A DNA stretch of 64,000 nucleotides from Phaeoceros laevis (Eukaryota; Anthocerotophyta; Anthocerotopsida; Notothyladales), in the NCBI GenBank assembly GCA_049999765.1, contig JBNGIQ010008762.1, positions 1 through 64,000 of the forward strand, read 5' to 3'. Position 1 is the stretch's first letter, and every line of letters starts with the position of its first letter. Shown piece after piece: positions 9,711 to 20,500 of the stretch. The notes beneath the pieces are model-generated. The model was not told where the DNA came from and searched no databases. It saw only the letters and a list, made by a program, of their open reading frames with translations. The position numbers and the translations under genes were made by a program.

Positions 9711-10349
9711 TCACAACTCGTGGTGCGATGACAATAGCTCCGCCCGACCTCCAGCCATCCGCTCCGCTTTGAGGCCTCGCTCGCCGGTGCGGATGCGCAC
9801 AATGTCCGCAACAGGAGAAACGAAAATTTTGCCGTCCCCAATTTCGCCCGTCCTGGCCTCCTCGATGACGATGTCCACCACCGTCTCCACCTGTTCCTGC
9901 GACACCACGATTTCCAGCTTCACCTTGCTCACGAAGCTGTCCTCTGTGAACTCGGAGCCGGCCTGCCGCTCCCGGGAACCACCTTGAGCGCCGAAGCCGC
10001 GCACGTCCGTCACCGTGACTCCGCGGATGCCCGCCCTGAGAAGCGCCGCAGCCACAAGGTTGAGCCGCCACGGCCGGACTATAGCCTCCACCTTGTAAAA
10101 CTCCTCAGGGACCGCTGCATTCCCGTCTGCTGCCACTGCCTGGACCTTCCTCGTCCTAGCCGGAAGCGGGAGCAAAGCCCTCCTGGAGTAGCTCCCTCGG
10201 ACAATGCCGCTGGTGCTGTTGCCGCTGATGAGAGCAGTGTTGGGGACGAGACAGACGGCCTTCACTGCAGTGGAACATGGCGAGAGGACCTCATCCCCCT
10301 GCTGCCTCTGTGCTGGGAAGGACGCGGGGAAGGCCAACGCTCCGGCCAT
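9711..10349 (-). CDS. GLB1: Plastid PII nitrogen/energy sensor protein
   Basis: PII proteins bind ATP/ADP and 2-oxoglutarate. In plant plastids they activate N-acetylglutamate kinase (arginine synthesis) in a glutamine-dependent way. Starting at ATG 10349 the protein has 212 residues. About 70 N-terminal residues, rich in Ser/Arg/Ala, resemble a transit peptide. The core follows: YKVEAIVRPWRL, GVTVTDVRGFGAQGG, the T-loop segment SRERQAGSEFTED, KVKLEIVVSQEQVETVVD, the B-loop ARTGEIGDGKIFVSPV and IRIRTGERG. A C-terminal extension (KAERMAGGRAELLSS) occupies the place of the plant Q-loop that senses glutamine. The frame extends upstream to a GTG at 10364, but 10349 is the first ATG. The coding sequence has no intron. 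Confidence 0.95.
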   Translation of the reverse strand: MAGALAFPASFPAQRQQGDEVLSPCSTAVKAVCLVPNTALISGNSTSGIVRGSYSRRALLPLPARTRKVQAVAADGNAAVPEEFYKVEAIVRPWRLNLVAAALLRAGIRGVTVTDVRGFGAQGGSRERQAGSEFTEDSFVSKVKLEIVVSQEQVETVVDIVIEEARTGEIGDGKIFVSPVADIVRIRTGERGLKAERMAGGRAELLSSHHEL

Positions 10350-11060
10350 GACTGTGTGCCCCACCGGGAACTCTTTAGCAGTAACGCGAATTGCAGCACG
10401 TTTTCAGAACCCTAGATCGTTTTCTGGGAGGAATGAGAGTTTGAAGCTCATCTAGAACTCAGCTGCGGTTCTGCACTCCTCAGTACGAAACAAGTATTCA
10501 CGAATGTCTTGAAGTGGCTAGCAGGAGGGGGCACTACAAAGGTAGATAGAAACAAAAGTCTAAGTGCAAAACCTTGTGAAAGTGCTTGGATTCTAGCACT
10601 ATACCGATTCCAGCTAGAGTCCACTATAGAATGAATTCCAGCCAGCACTAAAGTGTGTGTGTGTGAAGCCATTAACCATTGATCTGCTCCGCTCCAAGTT
10701 CCAAGTACGATATTGGCTTTTATTGGCTTTTTACATGCAACTTCCTTGTAACGAGGGCTCCTTTGGAGCGGAGACCAACTTCTAAAATCCTGCTGGATTA
10801 GTCTCGGATTAGTCTCGGATTAGTCTCGAAATGTAACCTTGCTGCTCTGAAATCTAAATGCTGCCCTTTTCATGTGGGGAATCTCCACTTACTAGACCCG
10901 GTTCACACATTCTTCTTCAGGGTGCAAAGTGTCCCGAGGGCCAGCTAGCACAAATTTCCACTGGGACAAGCTTCATAGCTTCACAATTGCAGGCTCCGGT
11001 TGCGGATGTGGACGGCTTGTGACAGCTTATTCTCGATTGCGCGCCACAGGGCAGTTGCTT
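10350..11060. other. Intergenic, 5' flank of PII gene
   Basis: No gene is supported. A short direct repetition (three copies of a unit like ggattagtctc) lies at about 10795-10828. Confidence 0.4.
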
Positions 11061-11384
11061 ATGCCACTGGCAGGCAGTTGTAAGCAACAAAGCAGAGTGC
11101 TAGAACATTTGCAGCGGGGTGGAATGGGCACAGTTCCGACGTTACGGAACAACGCACGGCCTCCTCTAGGGCGTGAACCCGTGGCATATGGAATTGGAGG
11201 CGTTCTAGCTTTAGGAGGAATCGGCGTTGCATTAGATAGACAGCTTTCAAGCTCTAGAAGGTTGAAGATTAGTGTTCAGCGCACAACTGAAGCTATCGAT
11301 GCTTCAACCTTGACCGGGTTACAAGCCGGGTTTGCAGAGGGAAGCGCGGATCGGAGAGATTGGACACCTTTAAGCAAGGGATAG
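11061..11384 (+). CDS. Possible small hypothetical protein with one membrane segment
   Basis: A plus-strand frame with ATGs at 11061 and 11124 ends at TAG 11384. From 11124 it gives about 86 residues with a glycine-rich hydrophobic stretch (VAYGIGGVLALGGIGVALD) followed by a polar tail. The composition is plausible for a small membrane protein, but no family is recognised and no splice or promoter signal supports it. It could be a chance frame. Confidence 0.2.
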   Translation: MPLAGSCKQQSRVLEHLQRGGMGTVPTLRNNARPPLGREPVAYGIGGVLALGGIGVALDRQLSSSRRLKISVQRTTEAIDASTLTGLQAGFAEGSADRRDWTPLSKG

Positions 11385-13560
11385 CAGATGTGAGGCTCGG
11401 CCTAACTGCGCTCTTATAGCAGGTTTTTATGGGATCTCGACACAAGAAACTTCCTATGTACATTTCGCTCTTCCCACCAGGTTAGATGGTCCCTGACATA
11501 CCCTCCTTGCATGTTCTTGCCAAGGCACTGCTGCTGAAATTCCTCCTAGTTGCACGTAGAAGCTTTGCCAACTGAATTCCTCGTGTTTGCTCTTTTATTT
11601 TTGTATATTTATGGAGATGCAATAAGTAAGTCTTATCCCCCATCCTTGTTCAACACTGTTGTAGTTCTGCAGCAACCTTTCAAGTCCATACTGACTTGTT
11701 ACCTCCAGCTAGAGTTGTGCTTGCTGAGACTTGTCCTGTGACCTCGGCTTTTGCACTCTACAGCGTTAAAATGGAGCACCCATTTCGGTACTGGGTCCAT
11801 CCGGGCCTATGCGCATGCCCACACAGCTGGAACTGTGACACTCACTCAGGTGCAGTGGATCAACCTTGATATGTTACGAAAATGGGGCTAAGCTCTTATA
11901 GAGGCACGCTGATTATTGCTCATTTGCTTTTATAGAGTGTTTTCTGGCTGGTTGAACAGCCAAACTATTGCATTTGCTTGCAGCTCTGGAGGCATCTGTG
12001 CGTCACTTCCCCTACTGCATCGTCTTCTTCGGGAATAGTAACATGCACGAACTTGGGATGGGAACTACCGGTATCAATCCCCACTACGAGTATGGCAGTC
12101 GTGTTTATGGTCTTGTCCATTTCAAGTTCAATCTGCTGGTGCTAATAGTCAAGAAGGTCATAAGTCTCAAGCAATGCTATCATGTGGTCTGGTTGGAGAC
12201 ATAAGACAGTGGGTGTTATGACACTGCTTGTGGTTTGGATTAACCCTTTCCTGTTTGCAGTGCTCCATGCGATCCACATGACGTGATCATGAGGAACTGT
12301 TCTGGAGGCTGATCATATCCAGGTTCAGCAAGGGCGCCAGCTGGCCTGTGGAGCCCCTATTAGTTACCCACGTAGCTAGAGTATTACTTCACCGAAACGA
12401 GGACACAAGATTATCTGCACGGCTGGGACTTCTTGATCTTTCACAGCCTCCCAAAATTTTCTGTTGCTTGCCAGGGTGTGGTTTATCATTAGCAAGTCAG
12501 AGAGCGGCTGACAAACCTTGTGATCAGTCGCAGCACGGTATGAACTTCCTCTAGATCTCGTGGAGCTCTGAGCTCGGAGTACTGCCTTACCCATTCAGGC
12601 CACTGCTGTGATAAGACCAGTGGACTGCCTCACCGCATTGCATGATTTGCATCTCGCATTTGTGCATTGACGCGGGAGCTGATGGTGGGATGTAGATGGG
12701 GAAATGCGTGCAAGGATAAAAAACCCGGTCGATTCCTACAAGGGACTCTGTATAGTTGTAAATTGTTACCTTCAGATAAAAAAACTCACATGGATCGAAG
12801 GACACGAAAATAGTCCTGTATATGTTGGAGAACAGGATGGTCACGATGGCACACGCCTACTGTACTCTTGCTCTTTGATCCATGTGCCACCTGAAGAATG
12901 GCGCCAGTCTCTTATGAAAATGGAGGAAGCATGAAGACCTGTTTTACTAGCCTCGAGCACAGTGCCAATCATTCAGCGCCCACGCTGCTGTGACAATGTT
13001 CTCGGAGATGATCCTCGTGGCAAATCAATGATACAACACAAACTCGAGACGCCGCGTTAGATCTGCCGATGAGCAGTGCTACAGGAGCTCCGCTGGAATT
13101 CCTCCCAGCACACAATTTGTATGCGTCTCTCCCCGCTTCACGCCGGGTGGTGGCCTTTCAATAGCAAGTGAGGAGAGAAATGCGGCCTTGTGAATGTGGT
13201 GCACCAAAAGCCGTCCCAGTCCGTTGTATGCGAGCCCATGTGGAGTCCATGTTCAGGGCGAGCTCGACGGGGAGTACTATTCGTACGTGCGCACGACGAG
13301 GAATTTAGGTCTTCTTGTTGGTTCCTACCTGCAGCTGCCCTTGCTGCCGACCTCACTTGCACACAGCTGCCGGTGGCCATCTGCTGTAGGAAGCCATGCG
13401 GATCGGAGGGTGCATTTTGCTGAGCACTGGGGCAGCAAGTTGCTTCATATTTTTAGAGATTCACGACAGAAGGAAATGGCGCTCACTCCCACGTTGTGAC
13501 AGTTCCTGTCCAAATCTCGATGGAGAGCAGGCGTATCCAGTCTGGAAGGTGCACTGTGTA
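11385..13560. other. Intergenic stretch without supported genes
   Basis: Only short frames of 60-100 codons with no recognisable domains are present. The distal end is the promoter region of the repeat protein gene at 13664. Confidence 0.5.
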
Positions 13561-13574
13561 CATCCTCAGGAGGC

Positions 13575-13582
13575 TATATAAT
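13575..13582 (+). promoter_or_regulatory. TATA box of the KPYKKPEE-repeat protein gene
   Basis: The sequence TATATAAT lies 82 nt upstream of the ATG at 13664, in the context ggctatataatggc. With a usual start 25-35 nt downstream this predicts a 5' UTR of about 50 nt, consistent with a strongly expressed structural-protein gene. Confidence 0.6.
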
Positions 13583-13663
13583 GGCAGGTAGGCCTCACTT
13601 TTAACAAACACAAGCCTTCCTCTCCCTCTTCTTTGCTCTGCTCTTGCTTCGCGAGCTATCGCC

Positions 13664-14437
13664 ATGGGGTGCAAGGCAGGCTCACTGTTTCTCATTCTGC
13701 TTGTTATTGGATGTGCTGGTTTCGTCCAGGAGGTGAGCGCCAACTACGACTATGGCAGCAAGGATGTGAAGCCGTTGGACAAGCCTTACAAGAAGCCTGA
13801 GGAGAAGCCATACAAGAAGCCGGAGGACAAGCCTTACAAGAAGCCTGAGGAGAAGCCATACAAGAAGCCTGAGGAGAAGCCATACAAGAAGCCAGAGGAG
13901 AAGCCATACAAGAAGCCAGAGGAGAAGCCTTACAAGAAGCCAGAGGAGAAGCCTTACAAGAAGCCAGAGGAGAAGTCTTACAAGAAGCCAGAGGAGAAGC
14001 CAGAGGAGAAGCCATACAAGAAGCCAGAGGAGAAGCCATACAAGAAGCCAGAGGGGAAGCTATACAAGAAGCCAGAGGGGAAGCCTTACAAGAAGCCAGA
14101 GGAGAATTCTTACAAGAAGCCAGAGGAGAAGCCCTACAAGAAGCCAGAGGGGAAGCCATACAAGAAGCCCGAGGGGAAGCCATACAAGAAGCCCGAGGAG
14201 AAGCCATACAAGAAGCCCGAGGAGAAGCCATACAAGCCCTACAAGAAGCCTGAGGAGAAGGAGAAGAAGCCGTACAAGCCCTACAAGAAGCCCGAACACA
14301 AGGACTACAAGCCCAAGCCCGAGAAGGAGTCTCCTCCTCCTCCCAAGTACAGCTACAAATCTCCACCACCTCCTTATGCTCACCAGCCTCTGCCTGAGGA
14401 GAAAAGTGCGCCACCCCCAAGCTACACGCACTACTAA
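13664..14437 (+). CDS. Secreted Lys/Pro/Glu/Tyr-repeat cell-wall-type protein with extensin-like tail
   Basis: This is a single-exon protein of 257 residues. The first 25 or so residues (MGCKAGSLFLILLVIGCAGF then VQEVSA) form a clear signal peptide. The body is about 18-19 copies of an octapeptide, KPYKKPEE, with variants ending ED or EG or carrying KS, KL or NS at the start. The tail has SPPPPKYSYKSPPPP and APPPSYTHY, extensin-type Ser-Pro4 and Tyr-x-Tyr motifs used in Hyp-glycosylation and tyrosine cross-linking. Family knowledge places such proteins in the wall as structural or Tyr-cross-linkable polymers. The alternating Lys and Glu make the array highly charged, unlike hydrophobic angiosperm PRPs. 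The repeat at DNA level (24-nt unit) also leaves two long antisense frames open; these are artefacts. Confidence 0.85.
   Translation: MGCKAGSLFLILLVIGCAGFVQEVSANYDYGSKDVKPLDKPYKKPEEKPYKKPEDKPYKKPEEKPYKKPEEKPYKKPEEKPYKKPEEKPYKKPEEKPYKKPEEKSYKKPEEKPEEKPYKKPEEKPYKKPEGKLYKKPEGKPYKKPEENSYKKPEEKPYKKPEGKPYKKPEGKPYKKPEEKPYKKPEEKPYKPYKKPEEKEKKPYKPYKKPEHKDYKPKPEKESPPPPKYSYKSPPPPYAHQPLPEEKSAPPPSYTHY
13779..14260 (+). repeat. 24-nt coding tandem repeat array
   Basis: About 18-19 copies of a 24-nt unit (like aagccatacaagaagcc plus gaggag) encode KPYKKPEE. Adjacent copies in the middle are almost identical and carry shared variants (GAG to GGG), pointing to recent unequal exchange within the array. Confidence 0.85.
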
Positions 14438-17400
14438 GTTCACAGGGCGAAGGAAACGCTTGCAAGCTTGCTGCACACATATCTGGGTAAGTGACCTTTT
14501 CGACCACTTCGCACAGTCTTGTGATACCTCGTTTCAGCTTGATTCCGGATCCTAGAGGTTGATGCATGTAAGCTCCAAACACGTGGGAGATGCAACTGGT
14601 CCTAAGCTTGGCTGTTCGGCTTCTTCCCATTGTGCAGGTTCCGAGAATGATGGTTACCCAGGATGAGCAGAAGGTTGTTCCAGTCATGAATAAATCTCCT
14701 TCCTTCCGGAAAGAGAGCGTTGCCTGCAATCCTGTGCACATTTGGTATTCAAGGCCTGGACGAGTTCTGGCTTCGATCAAAGAAGCTTGTCAAGGAAATA
14801 TCACATTCTCTTGAAGAGCTGAATTAGGAACAAGCTAGGAAAGTCACAGAGCTTGTGTAGCAAAAGTGCAGCGAGTGATGTACAGATTTTTATTCAATCA
14901 TTTTCAACACTTTCTTTGATTTCTCTGGTTTGTGATGCCATTCTCCCTCTCGCAACTTCCGTCCCTGCACGAAACGAGGCGCAGGCCTGCACCGTTCAAG
15001 TGCTCACATCTTGTCCCGCTATTATTACTGAACCGGTCTTGGCAACGGTGAAGTCCGTGGAATCAGAAGTCCCAGTATTGGAGCTCTAGCCTCCAATTTT
15101 GTAGGGACGGCTATCTGACAACTATTCTTTCCAGACTGTAAATTTTGAATAGGACAGCTCGCAAAGAGGTCCCGGGAGGTTTTCAATCTCAGGCTGACAA
15201 GGAGGCTCGTAGAAATTGACGAATGCGTCTGTTGCTCGCTTTCAGCCATAACGGTGTGAGGTGGAATTTGTTTGTCCTCAGCTCTAGCAAATATCCCGCA
15301 GACTTGCCAAGTTGTTAGGTTGTTGGATATGAAGTTCTCTCGTCACAGCTGGGAAGAAAATGGTGGTCCTTCTGAGATCCCTCTCGCTGAGTTGGTAAGA
15401 ATGAGGATACTTACTGGAGAACGACGATGGTTGGTCGGATCTACAGGATGAGCTCACGGGTCAGTGAGCACTTCCAGGGTTAAAGTCTTCTCTGTCTCTT
15501 TCCATCTTCTGCCGCCACTGGCCCTTCACGCGTTCTTACCGGAGATTTGCATCCAGCGATCGAATTCGCTTCAGCGTTTTTGCCAGCAGCCTGCTTAGAT
15601 AGGATGACGCATTCAATTGCACACCTTCTGTTCTACACGAGGAGTTGGAACTAGCTCTAAGCGCTGCACGGGTGCAAGCCACGCTGTTTTCCCAAAGATC
15701 TGCTGCCTGGTGATCAGCTACATTGCAAACGAGCCATTCCAGGTACAACTAGGAAGAAAGTCGTGAACTCGACCGCTATGGTGATAGTATAGTCTAGCTA
15801 GATCTCTCAACAAGATCGGCTAGCCATGATCGACTAACCAGATGAACAGTGACCTACAGCTCCAGGTAACACTTCAAGACTTCTTGGCCCAGAAATCTGT
15901 GCTCCAAATTACCAGGCTCACGAGCAGGGTATGACACTTATCACGGGTGTTTTTAATGCTCGAACAAATTGAAACGACGGGACGACGGGAAGACGGGGAT
16001 TGGGATGAATTGCCAGCCTGCCTGCAGAATGGCTTCCAGCAAGTCGGAGGCATTTTCAGCCAGGCAGCATTTGCATCCAGCCCCCTGGAATCAAATCAGC
16101 GGTGAAGTAGAAAGCTTACGATTCTCGAACCATAGCAGAGCTGCAGCAAGCAGCGGCAAGCAGAGCCAACAGGAGTAGCTCCTGGTGTAGCTTGAGCTCT
16201 GAAATGTCATCACCTTGATTACGTGCAGACATAAATCCAAAATACTGGACCGTGGCAGGGTGCAGCTGGCAGAGCCCACAAGAGTAGCAAGCTTGGACTT
16301 TGGAAGGTGACCACCCGGACTACTTGCAGATCAAAATCCAAACTACCAGCCGGGCTTGTCTCAACGGGAGTTGTTGGAGTGTGTACTTACCTCATTTCAA
16401 ATGTGAATTGTGCTAGCATACTCGGGAGGTGCAACTTGGATGAGACTTTACCAAGTAAACCATCGCCCTGGAAGCAAAGAGAAGTACGAGCAAGATGTCA
16501 CCTTCTCCAAACAGCTGAGCGCATTGCTAGAGGTAAGAGAGCATCGGTTCCCAAAAAGTGCGGCCAGAATAGTGTCTTAGCTGTCTGAAATTTCTATCCG
16601 CTGCACTTCCCCAACGAATGCATCGTCGTCTTCAGCGACCGATTTCCTCCACGACTCTTCAGAATTCCAGCACCGCTGTCCTCGCCCAAGGCAATCTCTT
16701 CAGCCAGCACCTCAGAGCACACACTCTGCCCGGCCACTCCCTGTGTCCACATAGGCCACTCCTGGCTTAGAGGAAGACGATAAAGGAAGAAGGGATCACA
16801 GCCGAAGGCTTCAGTGCGCAGTAGCCGATTGCATTGGTGCGGACATCACCCGTGGATTGATGCCCTCAGGTCAGACCAAGACTGCCAGAACCAGGATCGG
16901 TAGGTCAGGCACAGCCGGAAGGCAGCCGCAACCGAGGTTGAAACGCCGAGCCGACGAAAGCCGTAGTGGTTGTTAGATGCGCGACTCAAATTGAATTCAA
17001 TTGGCGACAACTACCATTTTCATATGCGCTTTGCGTTCGTGCTACCGCTCTCTCTGGCTTTCCCTCTCTTTCTCGGCAGCGACAGGAGTGTTGTGGCCCT
17101 GCTCACCCCGGCCCTTTTCTGCCTCTTTGCCAGCTCTCCCACGCCCTTGTTCTCGTCGTCCCCCGTCAATTCGCATCTCCGCGCTCTGCCTTCGGGGGCC
17201 TGATACCTTGACCCCGCCTGGCAGTGGTTGAAGTGGTTGTTGCTGCTTGGATGCAGTGATCTTGTCCATGAGGAGCCGCTGGTGCATGTCACCGCAGCAG
17301 GAACAAATCGCGCAGCTGCTAGGCAATCGGTGTCCTCTGCACCGGATGCGATGTGAGCCTCTGAGCAAAGCATGACCGTCCTACTGGATCCAGCTGGTAG

Positions 17401-17516
17401 ATTTGCCTTGTAAGGTCCTTCGTGATGCATTCGGACCCAGTTTTGACTGAACTTCAAATCCGGAGGCAAAGATTCTAGATGCCGCTGCTGGCAGGAGTCC
17501 CTTCCTTTCTTTGTAA
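14438..17516. other. Intergenic stretch and 5' flank of the ALY gene
   Basis: No gene is supported. The first few hundred bases would be 3' UTR of the repeat protein gene. The last several hundred bases (from about 16.9 kb) are pyrimidine-rich in places and probably include the ALY promoter and leader. Frames of up to 174 codons on the minus strand at 17.0-17.5 kb have no recognisable domain. Confidence 0.4.
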
Positions 17517-20500
17517 ATGGCGTCAAGGAGAACAAGAACCGCAACTCGACCTGTTTCCAAGATCACAGTGGAGGCTGTCTCGGACAAAGATGACACAGCG
17601 GAGGAGAAAACGAAGCCGAAACAAGTCTCAACTTCGGATACGGTTAGAAATGCGGGAGAGCTTTTGCCACCTTCTTCACGAATTATGAGATGCAGATCTT
17701 CCTTTTTCTTAAACCCGATCGGTGTAGTTATTGGAATGTCCTTTTGCTTTGTACAGAGACGAAAAATTTCGATGCTCGGACCCGTTTGGAACGAGGAAGA
17801 ACTGAAGCTATTCTATCAGACTTACAGGAAGAACGGAAAGAATTGGAAAAAGGTATTGGCACGCCAATTGTTTTGTAGATCTTGTGGAAGTGGTATCATT
17901 GGTCCCTTCTTACTGAGCATTCCTTAGGGTCTTCTATCCACCTGCCTTCAGGTGCAATTTGCAAAATCTTCGACTCATCACGGTTTCAATTGTCCTAACC
18001 AGGTGGCTGCAAGCATGCATAAGAGGACACCAGAAATGGTGGAGGCTATCTATACTGTTAATAAGGTGGCTACATGCTAACCACTTGGTACTTAAGCAAT
18101 ACGGATAGCGGATCAGGATGATCTCTTAGGCTCAAGGACTTTTCTAAGAACGAGGTTTCATGCCTGCAGGCTTACCTATCGCTCCCCGACGGTGCTGCTT
18201 CAGCTGAAGGACTCATAGCTATGATGACGGACCATTACAACATACTTGTATGTTGCTGTTGTTATTCCTTTGCAACTCTCTTACAAGTTAATTGGATCTA
18301 TGCCATGCATTCTCTGGAGTTTTCCTCTGTCTCAGCATGCTCTGTTATTGCAGGATGAGAGCAGGAGCGATGGTGTTGAGAGTAGTGCAGAGTTTGGAGG
18401 TTGTGACCAGCAGAATCAGTCACGCTTGCGAACTAGAGTCGGCAGAGTTGTTTCTGGGGTAGCGTCTGCATCTGTGCAGGCGGCAGCCACCTATGGAGGC
18501 CCTTCACCTGCCAAGAAGCCTAGGAGTAACGGTCCTCTTAAAACTTTAGCGTGGATGAGGAATTAACTCTTTATCATGGCAATTTTACTTTGGTCCATGC
18601 CTTTCTAGTAAGTGCTTTGTCTACCAGACTGACTTGTGGTTGTCTCTAAATCGTGCAGCATCCAGAGGTCGAGCAGTAGGAAAGCGAACCCCCCGATTTC
18701 CTGTTAGCAACCACTCGGACAAGCAAGCTTCTGAGAATATTTATCATGCCCCTCAGCAGGATCTTGACTTTGAGACAGATGAAGACGGTGATGACAGTAG
18801 GGTTGCTGAAGCTGTGGCTCTAACGCTGGCAACAGCCTCACAAAGGGCAGCCTCCCCACAGGTCTCCCGCACTCCGAATACAAGGACGCCACGCAAGCAT
18901 ATCAAAGTTGTTCCTCTGCAAAATGGAGATGTAAAGGTAGGAGCTTCGCATGTGGAGGCTGTTTCATCTGGGGGGCTGTTTCTGGTCGTTCATCTTGTTC
19001 TGGCAGCCTGCCCATCATGATTTCTCACAGCAATCTTACAGGTTGAATGATGTGTCCACTGTTATGATGACTCGTGCTATCTGTACCAGGAGAGTTTGCT
19101 GCGAGCAGAATCAGGTGGGTCAGCTCCCAGGCAGGCATATTCAACTAGTGGGGAAGGGGGCAATGTTGAAAGTCAGGAACTGGATAATGGAGTTGTCGCT
19201 AAAGGAAGCAGCAGCATTGATGTTGGTGACAGTACACTTAATGGTGTTGGGGCAAGGAAGTCCCAGGATTCAAAAAATCGCTGGAGAAAGCCAGTTGCCA
19301 AGAGGTTAAAGGTTCAAAGAATTGAAGATCTTGATGAAAAGGAGGAATGCAGTCGTACAGAGGGCAAGATTTTCCATGATGAGGAAAATGGTGATGCTCT
19401 AGATACAGAAGAGACAAAGCTGACGCAGTCCCAGAGGAAGAAGAGGGCTTCGACACAAAGGGCGAAGAAAAGAAGCAGGCAGCTCTTTGCTGGAGGTAAA
19501 GTGGGGGCTGCCCCAGGCATCTCCTGTCTGTTGCTCTTGTCCTCAGGGTGCGGCTAGTAGCTAAGCTTGAAGTAGCAGAAAGCTTGATAAGTTTTGGTCC
19601 TGGGCATTTTCATACTGTTCGTTTGCTATTTATCCTTGTTCAATCAAGTCATGTAAACTTTTTTTCCAGATGAAAGCAGTGGATTGGACAGGCTTGCTAC
19701 TTTGGCAGACTTATCACTTCAGTCGCTCAATGGGCTACTTCCTTCTCCAACATTAGACTCTGGTAGAGCAACTTCTACATCATGCCTCAAGTGACAGAGT
19801 TGCGTGTAATGTCCTAAGTTTCCTCATTACTCGTGGTCTCTCTGTACCCTTGTCTCTAACATTATATTCTACTCTTCACTGGTTTTAGGGGAAGGAATGT
19901 CTCAAAAGCAGCAAACATTCAACAGAGATGTTGATGGAAAAGATGATGGCGGGTATGGGGTGCCTCATCGGCCAAGATCAGATTTCCTTGGTAGAGAAGT
20001 TGATGAAAGGATGAAAGTGCAGGATCAGAGCACAGAAAGTACTGGCCCTGGACGTGAACACCATCTGGTCTCACCCCCAGACAGTAGGAAGCGAAAAAGA
20101 AAAGTGGCATCTGAAAAGGTTAGATCAAGCTCTGCAGATTCCTTTGAAACAGTCGTACTATTAGCTAGTTTTCTGAGGCATGATGGGTTTGCAGCCTGAA
20201 GATGCTGGGAAACTTGGAGGAGCAGTTGAAGTCCTTAAAGAAGAGGTCAGATTTTGTTCAAAAGTATTGGTCTTTGTTTGACTGCTTTGGTATTGGCAGG
20301 CTTGATATGTGGCCTGACCACTTTGAATGATATCCATAATGCAATCGGTGGCTCTGTGGCTTTGTCAGACACAGCTCCTTCAGAAGGATACACCAATAGT
20401 ACTCAAACCACGGTACAAAGCACGCAGAGCTCCCAACAATCGGACAGCGGGAAGGCAGACATCAAGAGCAGGGAAGCAGATTTTGGTCGTAGGTTCTGAG

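Noticed and set aside
13704-14780. 358-codon minus-strand frame rich in SPLASCMA repeats opposite the KPYKKPEE gene
   Set aside because: It is the antisense reading of the 24-nt repeat; the plus strand has a signal peptide, TATA box and sensible composition.
17020-17544. 174-codon minus-strand frame before ALY
   Set aside because: No domain, no splice context, and it overlaps the ALY leader on the other strand.
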